Assembly: GCA_041656175.1 (NCBI GenBank) | Contig: JBBAEA010000026.1 | Span: forward strand, 1 to 29,446 | Source of the DNA: JBBAEA01 sp041656175 | GTDB lineage: Bacteria; Myxococcota_A; Bradymonadia; UBA4248 | Length of the DNA: 29,446 bases | Direction: 5' to 3' | Shown: one piece after another, positions 1 to 7,253 of the stretch | Position numbering within the stretch: position 1 is the first letter of the stretch | How the letters are laid out: every line of letters starts with the position of its first letter | The notes under the pieces: model-generated | Databases searched by the model: none | The model's input: only the letters and a program-made list of their open reading frames with translations | Told to the model about the DNA's origin: nothing | Position numbers and translations under genes: made by a program

Positions 1-117
1 TATCGTAAAGTGACTGTAAGACTGCATGAACCCTCCTGAGTGTGAGTCTTTTGCAAAACAATCATACAACAGAAAGTTCGTGCAGTCCCCTGTTGCACTC
101 GTAATGAAGATCTACCC

Positions 118-1158
118 ATGATCTACGATGTCCAAGCCTGCGAAGGTGGGCATCGCTATTGTCGCGGAAAGAACAATCCACCCGTTAAACTAATAGAGAA
201 TCATCCAAGCTACCGCTGTCTCCCTGTTAAGGCGCTACCTGGCATCAATGCGACAAAGGACCTTAAAACATGGGTTTGCACTGATAAGACAGGTTGTCCC
301 TGTAAAGGTACAACCTGTAAGCTGAATCAAAGCTGTACGGATACAGGGTGTGTAGATCTTGAGCTTGAGCCCGAACTCTGCGGAGATCAGCCCATTTTAG
401 AAGGCTATCGCTGTGTACGGAAGTCTCTCGGCTTTGCTGTGCAAGAGACTATCTTGGTGAAAGGTCTGGCCTGCGACCAAGAATCTTGCGCTTGCGCTTC
501 GACCACTTGTCCCCAAGATACGTACTGCCAAAATGGCAAATGTTATTGTGGTCTCTACCCATTTCCAACGGCTGGGTATCGCTGTGAGTCTCGGTTACTG
601 TATAATGGCGAAGCCCAAAAGAGCGTTTGTGTACAGGAAGAGGGGTGTTTGTGCGCAGGTAAAAAAGTTGAGAAGGAGGGGACTTGCGAGATTGAATGCT
701 ACGGAAAGGGTGAACTGAAGGAGCAAGGCTGCTTCTGCGGCGCAAATCAAATCGATCCCGCTTCGGAGCTCTGTATCGAAGCCAATGGCGAGCTCTTCAG
801 CGTGTGCAAGAAGCCGCGTGGCTGTAAGTGCAACGATAAGCTTTGCCCCCCAAGTACCTTGTGTCGAGAAGGAAGTTGCATAGATCCGCTTACAAACAAA
901 GCCATCCCTGAACTCCTCAATGATAGCCAATCCCTGCAAATTTCCATGCCCTGCTCTCTAGAGAAAGGCTGTGAATGCGGGAAGGGGCTCTGTTCACAAG
1001 GCAATTACTGCTTGGGGGCAAAGTGTTACAGGCGGCTGCGCCCCAACATCGTCAACAATCAACGCGTCTATTACGATTTCGCAAAGATCCCTGATGGGCT
1101 TGAACGACGCGTTTCAGACTACGACCGAGAGAATGTTTATCGCTTAGCGCTCTTTTAG
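118..1158 (+). pseudogene. Cysteine-repeat extracellular protein, probable decayed gene (5' part)
   Basis: I do not recognise a named family. The open frame holds five cysteine units of the form C-x(5-6)-C-x-C-x(3-9)-C-x(5)-C-x(3-4)-C, for example around the peptides GCKCNDKLCPPSTLC and GCECGKGLCSQGNYC, so disulfide-rich small domains outside the cytoplasm are likely. No signal peptide is present. The same frame stays open upstream to base 46 and contains a further CC pair, but it is closed by two TGA codons (37-39, 43-45), and the ATG at 118 has no Shine-Dalgarno sequence. It ends at TAG 1156-1158, beyond which the same frame continues with a sixth cysteine unit. This looks like a broken gene rather than a complete 346-residue protein. 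The frame and the repeats are visible; the decay is inferred. Confidence 0.6.
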
Positions 1159-1413
1159 AGTTTGAGTAACTTTGCGCCAGAGGCCTACATCAGTTTGTTA
1201 GATGTCCTCGTGCAACACGAGTGCTGTGATGGCTCCACTACCTACTCCTATACAGGTGACAACCGCTGTGCACTCGCCGCTGGCTGTACTTGCGGGGAAT
1301 CACAGTGCGCGTATGGACAAAAATGTATCCAAGGCAAGTGTACGAGCTGCAGGATGTGGTATGATTTCGATACAAGATACTTGGCTGGAAAAGACTGCGA
1401 GAATTATTGGTAG
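1159..1413 (+). pseudogene. Continuation of cysteine-repeat gene after an in-frame TAG (3' part)
   Basis: Directly after TAG 1156-1158 the same reading frame runs for 84 more codons. It contains a CC pair and a sixth repeat unit (GCTCGESQCAYGQKC) that matches the units before the stop. It closes at TAG 1411-1413, and the frame then stays open again to TAA 1531-1533. Conservation of the repeat across the stop argues that the stop arose by substitution inside a longer coding sequence. A sequencing error or stop readthrough are the alternatives. Nothing here looks like an independent start site. Confidence 0.55.
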
Positions 1414-1693
1414 GGAGAGTTCGTTGCAGCTGTAGATGTGCATAGCTGCGTGTTGCATGTAAGCGCCGATGAAGGAGTTTTTTGCGCTCCAAGACAAGCG
1501 TATAAGCTCCTCCACCCTCGCAAAGCATTCCAATAACACGTCCCCCAAAACCTCCCCGCGATCAACCCTCAAAAACCAGAGCTCGCATTCTAAGTCATTG
1601 ATTTTGTTGATTTATTGAGCAAGTCGCCAAACACAACATCATAGTTCCCGCCCCCGAACTCAAGACACACACATAAGTCGCCCATCGTTCCCT

Positions 1694-1857
1694 AAAGAGA
1701 CTCTGATTAATGCAAAATTAGTAAGGGCAGGTTTCAAACCTGCCCTTGATTAAAGCAAAAACTCAGGCGAGTTTTCAAAATAAAGTCAATAAAATCAATG
1801 CTCTACACGCAAAACGGGTTCTAATGGCGATAGCCCCAATGAATCAGAGCTTTCCCA
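1694..1857. repeat. MITE-like element, copy A
   Basis: The ends are inverted: AAGAGACTCTGATT at 1695-1708 and AATCAGAGCTTTCC at 1842-1855. Inside is a 10-bp perfect hairpin with a one-base loop, GGGCAGGTTT/AAACCTGCCC, at 1725-1745. Further right come the words AAATAAAGTCAATAAAATCA and GGGTTCTAA, shared with copy C at 25481-25680. It has no coding capacity. Confidence 0.65.
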
Positions 1858-1996
1858 AGGAGGCTTTGAACAATCGCGTCAGTGGCGTTACGGGGGGCTG
1901 TCCTCATCATTACGGAAATCTTTTATGCCCAAATCAACAACATAATTGTTGTAAGAAGAGATCTTTGCTCTGAAGCAAAAAACTTATCATTAAAAA

Positions 1997-2083
1997 CCTT
2001 TGGGCGGCTAGGAATGGTGAATTTAATTTTACAAATCCGATACTGTTTTAAACAAAATGAGACTTTTTGTAGAGAATCATAAC
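1997..2083. repeat. Direct repeat, unit 1
   Basis: This ~85-bp AT-rich unit is shared with 2135-2216 at roughly 80% identity by eye. The most constant block is AATTTTACAAATCCGATAC (19 bases). Both units end with a version of TTTTGTAGAGAA. Confidence 0.7.
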
Positions 2084-2134
2084 TTGAGACTTTTGCACGG
2101 AGCGGGCTAAGAAGCGCAAAAAATATTTATGAGA

Positions 2135-2216
2135 CCTTTGCACGGCTAGAAATTGTAAATATAATTTTACAAATCCGATACAGTTTCAAACATAATAAGA
2201 CATTTTGTAGAGAAAT
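2135..2216. repeat. Direct repeat, unit 2
   Basis: This is the second copy of the unit at 1997-2083, about 138 bp downstream. It begins CCTTTGCACGGCTAG where unit 1 has CCTTTGGGCGGCTAG. The word TTTGCACGG also occurs just before the unit (2092-2100) and again at 29270-29279. Confidence 0.7.
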
Positions 2217-2316
2217 ACAAGCTAAAAATGCTAATAAAATAAGGCAAGGTGAAGATGGAATGACATTTTATTCGAAAAGTGCTTAAAAGAGTGCTTTCTT
2301 TGGGGAAGGGGGGTAC

Positions 2317-2362
2317 GGGGGGAAACATCTTTTCTTTGGCACAAAGAAAAGGGTTTCCCCCC
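2317..2362. repeat. Long inverted repeat / hairpin, copy of a dispersed element
   Basis: The arms are GGGGGGAAAC/GTTTCCCCCC (10 bp) and TTTTCTTTG/CAAAGAAAA (9 bp), separated by a 3:2 internal loop, with a 3-base apical loop at 2339-2341. Reading the reverse strand out of the right arm (AGCTTTGCACGGGGGGAAAC) gives nearly the same text as 29265-29287. It therefore belongs to a dispersed family with a truncated copy at the far end of the window. Confidence 0.65.
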
Positions 2363-2521
2363 GTGCAAAGCTCTCACTAATCCTAAGGAAGCGCTGATGC
2401 CTGCCAAAAGCACAGCGCCCATAGCGTGTTTGCTTGCTAAACTTGCTGGGAAGCATTAAAATGCAGCCCCTTGGCGCCATTGGTGCATAGAACCAAGGGT
2501 AAATGCGAGAAGGAGGTGGCG

Positions 2522-2839
2522 ATGGTAAACAAGAAAGAGTTGGAAGAGCAGAGAGCTAAAGAAGAGAAAGAGCGTTACGAGTTTTTTAAGGCGAGGCAAG
2601 GTAAGTGCCAGTATTGTGGAACGCGCCTAAAGTGGGATGCCTATGAGGTGCGAGGTTTGGCTGGTGGTTGGGTGCTTGAAGAGCAGGAAGACGGCAGCAG
2701 TAAAGCATTTTGCTACAAATGTTTTGAGTTTCCACAGCGAGGTAGAACTGCGCATCGCTTAACGATTTATGAAGAGCAGCGTTCGACGGAGGAGGCGATG
2801 GGCTTGGGCGGCGAGGGGGAGGAGCCACAAGCTGATTGA
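2522..2839 (+). CDS. Small zinc-ribbon protein, function unknown
   Basis: This 105-residue cytoplasmic protein is not one I recognise. An N-terminal charged helix (Lys/Glu rich, about residues 1-25) is followed by two CxxC pairs, CQYC and CYKC, about 40 residues apart. This is the layout of a four-cysteine zinc ribbon. The tail is acidic. The start is ATG 2522 because a full AGGAGG lies at 2511-2516, five bases upstream; an earlier in-frame start exists but has no such site. The stop codon overlaps the next gene's start (TGATG, 2837-2841), so its translation is probably coupled to the transglutaminase. That suggests a related job, which is inference only. Confidence 0.7.
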   Translation: MVNKKELEEQRAKEEKERYEFFKARQGKCQYCGTRLKWDAYEVRGLAGGWVLEEQEDGSSKAFCYKCFEFPQRGRTAHRLTIYEEQRSTEEAMGLGGEGEEPQAD

Positions 2840-4914
2840 TGAAGCGCCCACTGTATTTTGCGCTCATAATTTTTGCGGTATGCGTGGGAAGTGTAGGCGC
2901 GCTATTTTCGTGGATAGCGCCTATACTTGTGCTGCTTTGTTTTGTTTTTAGGGCAGTTTTAGCGCGCTCCGCAAGCACGAAGGCTTTAAGCGCTACGGTT
3001 CAGTTAGCGTTGTTTTTGTGCTGTGTTGTAGGAGAACTGACGCTTAACTGGGGTCAAAGCGGTTTTCTTCGTTTTAGCGCGGGTATGCTGCTGTACGTAT
3101 TTTGCTTACGCACATTTCAACACGAGCGCTCAGGGGAGAGGATGCAGGTAGGAGTGATTTCCTTGCTCCCCATCGCTGTGTTGGCGTACCGATCCGAAGT
3201 ATGGATATCGCTGTCGCTACTCTTGGTTTTTATCATCCTATATGCTGCTCACTTAATGGAGCAGACAGGAGAGAAGTCGAGTGCTGGCCTACATTTTGGA
3301 AGAACTCGTTCTAGCGCCTGGCGTCGACTCTCTAGGGTTGCTAAAGGCTACCTTCTTTTTACCCTGCTCGCCGGCGCGGGCGTATTCCTTGTTTTACCCC
3401 GTTTTGGCAACGATTTAGCGAACCCAGCAGCGGCAAACCCGCGTTCTGCCTACAACGAAGGGAATTTGGATCTGCAAAAATCGGGCAGGGTTCAGAGTGA
3501 TCCCATGCTGCTCTTTTCGGCGGATCTGCCTGCTAATGCTGATGGTTACTATTGGCGTATGCAGACGCAGAGCAGTTTTGACGGGAAGCGTTGGTTAGCA
3601 GATGCGTATGTAGCAAATAGGCAACAAGACTCGGCGTGGACACAGCTTTTGGAGCGTTTGCGCAGCTATCAACGGCGCCGTGTGACTTTAGAGTTTACGC
3701 GGCCTTGGCCACACACGCGAATACCTAGTTTGGCTAAGACGCACGCGATTGAGCCTGTAGCAGGAGAGGGGTTTGCATATCGCTTGGCACAGGACTCAGC
3801 GAGTAATTGGTTTAGGATAAATAATCGGCGCTCTCAGTCATTGATGGGTTATAGTTTGCTTTGGGAGGATAGTGAGCGTATTTTAGATAGCGGTGAAAAA
3901 CAGTTAAATTCGAAGGTTTGGCCTTATGGAAGAACAAAAGAGCCGAAAATCACGGATTTGGCAAATAAAATTGTAGGAGCCGAGCGTTCCCCATTAATAG
4001 TCGCGGCTTTGGTGTCGGAGTATTTGAAGAGTCATTACCACTATAGTTTGGATTTACCCGAGCGTGGGCAGTGGCCTGTAAGCGATTTTTTGTTTGAACA
4101 AAAATCAGGGCATTGTGAAGTTTTTGCGGCGAGTATGGCGGCGTTGCTTTCAACTTTAGAGCTGAGATCGCGCTTGGTAACAGGTTATTATTCGGCTGAA
4201 GTCCGTGAAGGACGTAATTTTGTTCGTAATGCGCATGCGCACGCTTGGGTGGAGGTTTACGACGGGGCAGGGGCTTGGCATCGCTTTGATCCTACGGCTT
4301 CATCTGCTGGCTTTTCGACGCCATCGGCGTGGGTAATTTTCAACGATCGTTTTACGAACTACCGAAACTCTATTTTGTTTCGATATTTAAAAAAGCACTG
4401 GCCTAAAGCTATTTTGATGCTGCTCATGTGTGTTGGGGTGAGTTTAGCTTTTTCGTGGATGCGTTGTTGGCCACGGCGAGGGTGCGCAAAGTGCGCTTAT
4501 GCGAGCGTTTTTGTCATGGCGCTCTGTATGCTCTACTCAATATGGCAGGGAATGTTTGGGCTTTTCATATTTTGTTTGCATCCGTTGTTGTTTTTAGGCA
4601 TCGTTTTTGCGCGTAAAGCGTTCAAGCCAGAACTATCGCGTCAGCGTGCGATTGAGAGCTATTTAGCTTTTATTTCGCTGTGGCAAGCTCGCGACGGGAA
4701 TAGTGAGCTTATGGCTAGCAGTTTAGAATCACAGCGGCGCTATGCAGTGGATAAGGGGCTTGATAACACTGTTTCGTATTTAGATGCGTACGCGAGCTGG
4801 CGCTTTGGCGCAGATATGGGGAAAGCTAAGTTATCGATGGTTTATGGCTTTTTACGAAATGCCAAAAAGGAAGTTCGTAAAATGCAGAGAAACGCCGAAC
4901 TTAATCTTCCCTAA
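2839..4914 (+). CDS. TgpA-like membrane transglutaminase (DUF3488-type N-terminus)
   Basis: This 691-residue inner-membrane protein has about six hydrophobic segments in residues 1-185, then a periplasmic transglutaminase-like core, then two or three membrane segments at about 515-590 and a short cytoplasmic tail. That order is the one known for TgpA. The papain-like triad is visible: Cys426 in SGHCEVFAAS, His468 in AHAHAWVEVY and Asp484 in RFDPTA. The family is thought to process or crosslink cell-envelope proteins, and the substrate here is unknown. The ATG at 2839 overlaps the upstream stop; a TTG one codon earlier is less likely. In many bacteria TgpA follows MoxR and DUF58 genes. Neither is here; the partner is the zinc-ribbon gene. 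Confidence 0.85.
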   Translation: MKRPLYFALIIFAVCVGSVGALFSWIAPILVLLCFVFRAVLARSASTKALSATVQLALFLCCVVGELTLNWGQSGFLRFSAGMLLYVFCLRTFQHERSGERMQVGVISLLPIAVLAYRSEVWISLSLLLVFIILYAAHLMEQTGEKSSAGLHFGRTRSSAWRRLSRVAKGYLLFTLLAGAGVFLVLPRFGNDLANPAAANPRSAYNEGNLDLQKSGRVQSDPMLLFSADLPANADGYYWRMQTQSSFDGKRWLADAYVANRQQDSAWTQLLERLRSYQRRRVTLEFTRPWPHTRIPSLAKTHAIEPVAGEGFAYRLAQDSASNWFRINNRRSQSLMGYSLLWEDSERILDSGEKQLNSKVWPYGRTKEPKITDLANKIVGAERSPLIVAALVSEYLKSHYHYSLDLPERGQWPVSDFLFEQKSGHCEVFAASMAALLSTLELRSRLVTGYYSAEVREGRNFVRNAHAHAWVEVYDGAGAWHRFDPTASSAGFSTPSAWVIFNDRFTNYRNSILFRYLKKHWPKAILMLLMCVGVSLAFSWMRCWPRRGCAKCAYASVFVMALCMLYSIWQGMFGLFIFCLHPLLFLGIVFARKAFKPELSRQRAIESYLAFISLWQARDGNSELMASSLESQRRYAVDKGLDNTVSYLDAYASWRFGADMGKAKLSMVYGFLRNAKKEVRKMQRNAELNLP

Positions 4915-4969
4915 CCGTGATAGTGTAGAATAAAATTTGCGGCAGTAAATCTGCAAGAGGAATTAGCTT

Positions 4970-6022
4970 ATGCAACCACGTTGTTTAGCCATCATTGGGG
5001 ATTGCCCCAAAGACGTAAAACGAACTGTTCGGGTGAGTAGCTTTTCGCAGTTTCAGCGAATTTGCGGGGAGCTTGAGTCGGATAGTTATTTGGCGGGGCA
5101 CGCTGCTTGTCATGCGACGATGAACGGTTTTGATCGCGTGTTGTTCAGTAAGGCCGATATCGCTTCGCTGGAAGCTGTGTTGGTATCGCTACGCGAACTC
5201 GTAGCGCAGGGTTCCTTCGATATTTTGGTGATTCCAGGTCTTGTCGATTTTGAGGCGCAAGCGCGCGTATGCGATGAACTTAGCGCATTGGAGCCGCAAT
5301 TTTATTTTCGCTTGCTCTTGGATCTGCCGCAGGACGTTGGTTTTGAAGACGCGATAGAGCGCCAAAGTAAAGCCGCGCTTTGGCTTAAGTACGTGATGCC
5401 GTGGGTGCTAACGCATAGCCCAGGGCGTCGCAGCGAGGAGTGGCTACCAGCGTCTGCGGTGGCTGGCGCGCTGATTGCGCGGCTTCGTGAGAGTTTACGC
5501 GGGGTGCATGCTTTAGCGGATTGGAGTCGTGAGGATGCGGCATACCTTGCAGAGCATGGCGTTGCTGCTCTTTACGTTTTTGGGCAAAGGGCGATGGTGG
5601 GGCTTTATCCCGAAAATGTCGCAAAAGCGCCAGCTCGGGCTAATATAGCTCATGTCGAAGCGTCGATTTCGATGCCCGTGGAGCGCATTCGTCCGATGAA
5701 TTTAGCCGATATGGCGACGGACGAACTATCAGCTTTGTCGGAGGCGGAAGTCGAAGTGGAACTGCTTTCGGCGATCGATAAGCGTTGCGCCGAAATAATG
5801 AAGCAGTATCCGCGAAACGACAAAAGTTTGTGGCAAGCATTGCGACGCAGCGCCGAGGCTGTACTTCGCCCTGCCAAGGAAAAGGCTACGATTAAACGAT
5901 ATTTTGTCCGCTGTGATGAGGAGACCGCGTCGTGGGGAACTCCTACATCGCCTGTGATGGAGATTTTACTAGAGTTTCCAAAACGCGTGAGCCAAGTACA
6001 GATCAAAACGCGGAGGATTTAG
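4970..6022 (+). CDS. Solitary contractile tail-sheath-like protein
   Basis: This 350-residue protein has no signal peptide and no membrane segment. Read end to end it follows the order of phage/injection-system sheath proteins. It opens with an 'xxIGxxPxxxxxxVxVxSFxxFxRxxGxL...SYL' block (residues 7-42) and a middle 'PxSAVAGxxxRxRxxxGVH' type segment (about 160-185, here LPASAVAGALIARL then GVHALAD). Next comes 'ALYVFGQRAMVGLY', where sheaths have the 'N-x-I-R-x-FPGRG' region, and then a 'RYFVRCDEET' block (about 308-318) where sheaths carry FVKCDxxT. The N-terminal arm (PGVYxxE) is missing. ATG 4970 has AGAGG nine bases upstream. No tube, baseplate, spike or ATPase gene lies nearby. The assignment rests on remembered family patterns, not on a search. 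Confidence 0.6.
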   Translation: MQPRCLAIIGDCPKDVKRTVRVSSFSQFQRICGELESDSYLAGHAACHATMNGFDRVLFSKADIASLEAVLVSLRELVAQGSFDILVIPGLVDFEAQARVCDELSALEPQFYFRLLLDLPQDVGFEDAIERQSKAALWLKYVMPWVLTHSPGRRSEEWLPASAVAGALIARLRESLRGVHALADWSREDAAYLAEHGVAALYVFGQRAMVGLYPENVAKAPARANIAHVEASISMPVERIRPMNLADMATDELSALSEAEVEVELLSAIDKRCAEIMKQYPRNDKSLWQALRRSAEAVLRPAKEKATIKRYFVRCDEETASWGTPTSPVMEILLEFPKRVSQVQIKTRRI

Positions 6023-6386
6023 TATAGTCATGGCACGCTACTGTGCTTTTTTGCGAAACAGCGGCTTTACGCCGTTTAGCGATGGTTAGCGTAAAAGCGT
6101 TGTTTATGGCAATAACGAGGTCATGGCGACTGCGCTGCTTCTAGGGGCTAGCGTGGGATCGCCTTCGTTTCGACACGGATCTCGAAACGCAACGCCGTTG
6201 GTAGCCCGTAGGGCTGTGTGCCAGGGAGTGGTACACATTCCAGCGAAAGACGCAGAGTTCGCAGTTATGCTGTGCTTTGGCGGATAGTCGAAACATAAGA
6301 AAAATATTGCGCTCATTAGTGAATTTAGCGCGCTAGCCCGCGCGCAGAGAGCTCTGCTACGGCAAAAAAATAACGAGGTGTTTAGG
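6023..6386 (+). other. Long leader before sdhB with consecutive hairpins
   Basis: This 364-bp gap has no firm gene. Three hairpins follow one another: CGTTTCGA/TCGAAACG (6166-6173 with 6182-6189), AGCCC/GGGCT (6203-6215) and GTGT/ACAC (6216-6236). The word ATAACGAGGT occurs twice, before an ATG at 6123 and in the ribosome-binding region of sdhB. The ATG at 6123 opens a 54-codon frame that resembles nothing I know. It could be an untranslated regulatory leader or a small gene. Confidence 0.35.
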
Positions 6387-7133
6387 ATGTCACATAGTGT
6401 TACCATTAAAGTTTGGCGGCAAGATTCGCAGGATTCGGCAGGTCGTTTTGAGAGTTTTGAGCTGGAAGTGGAGCCCGAGTTGTCGCTTTTCGATACTTTA
6501 GATGTGTTAAACGAGTCGTTGGTGAAAGCTGATAAACGGCCGCTAGCCTTTGATTCGGATTGCAGGGAGGGGATTTGTGGAACTTGTGGGTTAGTGGTGG
6601 ATGGCTTGGCGCACGGGCCTATTCCGACGACGACTTGTCAACTGCATATGCATCATTTCGCGGGTAAGGATGAGATTGTCATTGAGCCATTTCGTTCCCG
6701 CGCGATGCCCGTGGTGCAGGATTGTTTGGTGGATAAGTCGGCATTGGATCGCATTATTCGTGCGGGTGGTTACGTTTCGGTCAAAACAGGACAGCAGCCC
6801 GAGGCGAACAGCATTTTGATTCCGCGCAAGAAAGCCGATGAAGCCTTTGTTTATGCATCCTGCATTGGCTGCGGAGCCTGTGTGGCGACTTGTCGAAACG
6901 CGGCTGCGCATTTGTTTACTGGCGCGAAAGTGGCGCAGTTGTTGGCGCTTCCGCAAGGACACCCAGAACGGAGCAGGCGCGCGCGTGCGATGGTAGATGT
7001 GATGGATGAGGAGGGCTTTGGAACTTGTTCCAACGAAGGAGAGTGCGAGGCGGTTTGCCCAAAAAGCGTGCCGACTGGAGCGATTGCGGCATTGAATCGC
7101 GAATATATTCGCTCGCTCTTTATGAAATCCTAG
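6387..7133 (+). CDS. sdhB: Succinate dehydrogenase / fumarate reductase iron-sulfur subunit
   Basis: This 248-residue cytoplasmic-face subunit passes electrons from the flavoprotein SdhA to quinone via three Fe-S clusters. The [2Fe-2S] ligands are Cys59, Cys64, Cys67 and Cys84 (CREGICGTC). The C-terminal domain has CIGCGACVATC (Cys159, 162, 165, 169) and Cys214, Cys220 and Cys224 with CPKSVP, giving the [4Fe-4S] and [3Fe-4S] sites. Length and motifs are normal and resemble the Bacteroidota/Actinobacteria form. ATG 6387 is preferred over GTG 6378 because GAGG lies at 6375-6378, eight bases upstream. The oddity is context: no sdhA or cytochrome b gene is adjacent, so the partners must be encoded elsewhere. 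Confidence 0.92.
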   Translation: MSHSVTIKVWRQDSQDSAGRFESFELEVEPELSLFDTLDVLNESLVKADKRPLAFDSDCREGICGTCGLVVDGLAHGPIPTTTCQLHMHHFAGKDEIVIEPFRSRAMPVVQDCLVDKSALDRIIRAGGYVSVKTGQQPEANSILIPRKKADEAFVYASCIGCGACVATCRNAAAHLFTGAKVAQLLALPQGHPERSRRARAMVDVMDEEGFGTCSNEGECEAVCPKSVPTGAIAALNREYIRSLFMKS

Positions 7134-7253
7134 CCAAATTGCAATGAGCTGGGTTGCGTTTTTCAGCTGTTTTGTCGAATGTAATTCGATGGGCGGGTGA
7201 TGAACTGATTTTTCCGACATGTTTTAAGTCGTTAGTTTTCGCAATGAGGTCAA

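Larger units (their letters stand above)
1414..2521. other. Gene-free, repeat-filled region
   Basis: No convincing gene is present. The stretch holds one MITE-like element (1694-1857), a pair of ~85-bp direct repeats (1997-2083 and 2135-2216), a long hairpin (2317-2362) and scattered copies of the word CTTTGCACGG. Short open frames here cross these repeats and have no family-like composition. The right edge carries the ribosome-binding site of the next gene. Confidence 0.6.

Noticed and set aside
1156..1413. TAG codons as pyrrolysine or TGA codons as selenocysteine
   Set aside because: Three different stop codons (TAA, TAG, TGA) occur in the two affected genes. No SECIS-like hairpin follows and no Pyl/Sec machinery is visible, so mutation is simpler.
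1746..2480. Several 60-75 codon frames on both strands
   Set aside because: They run through the MITE-like copy A, the direct repeats and the long hairpin. None has a start signal or a family resemblance.
6104..6406. 100-codon minus-strand frame across the sdhB leader
   Set aside because: It has no ribosome-binding site, its composition is not protein-like, and it overlaps the start of sdhB. The hairpins explain the region better.
6591..7220. 209-codon open frame on the minus strand
   Set aside because: It lies almost wholly antisense to sdhB, whose cysteine motifs are unmistakable. Its product has no recognisable pattern.
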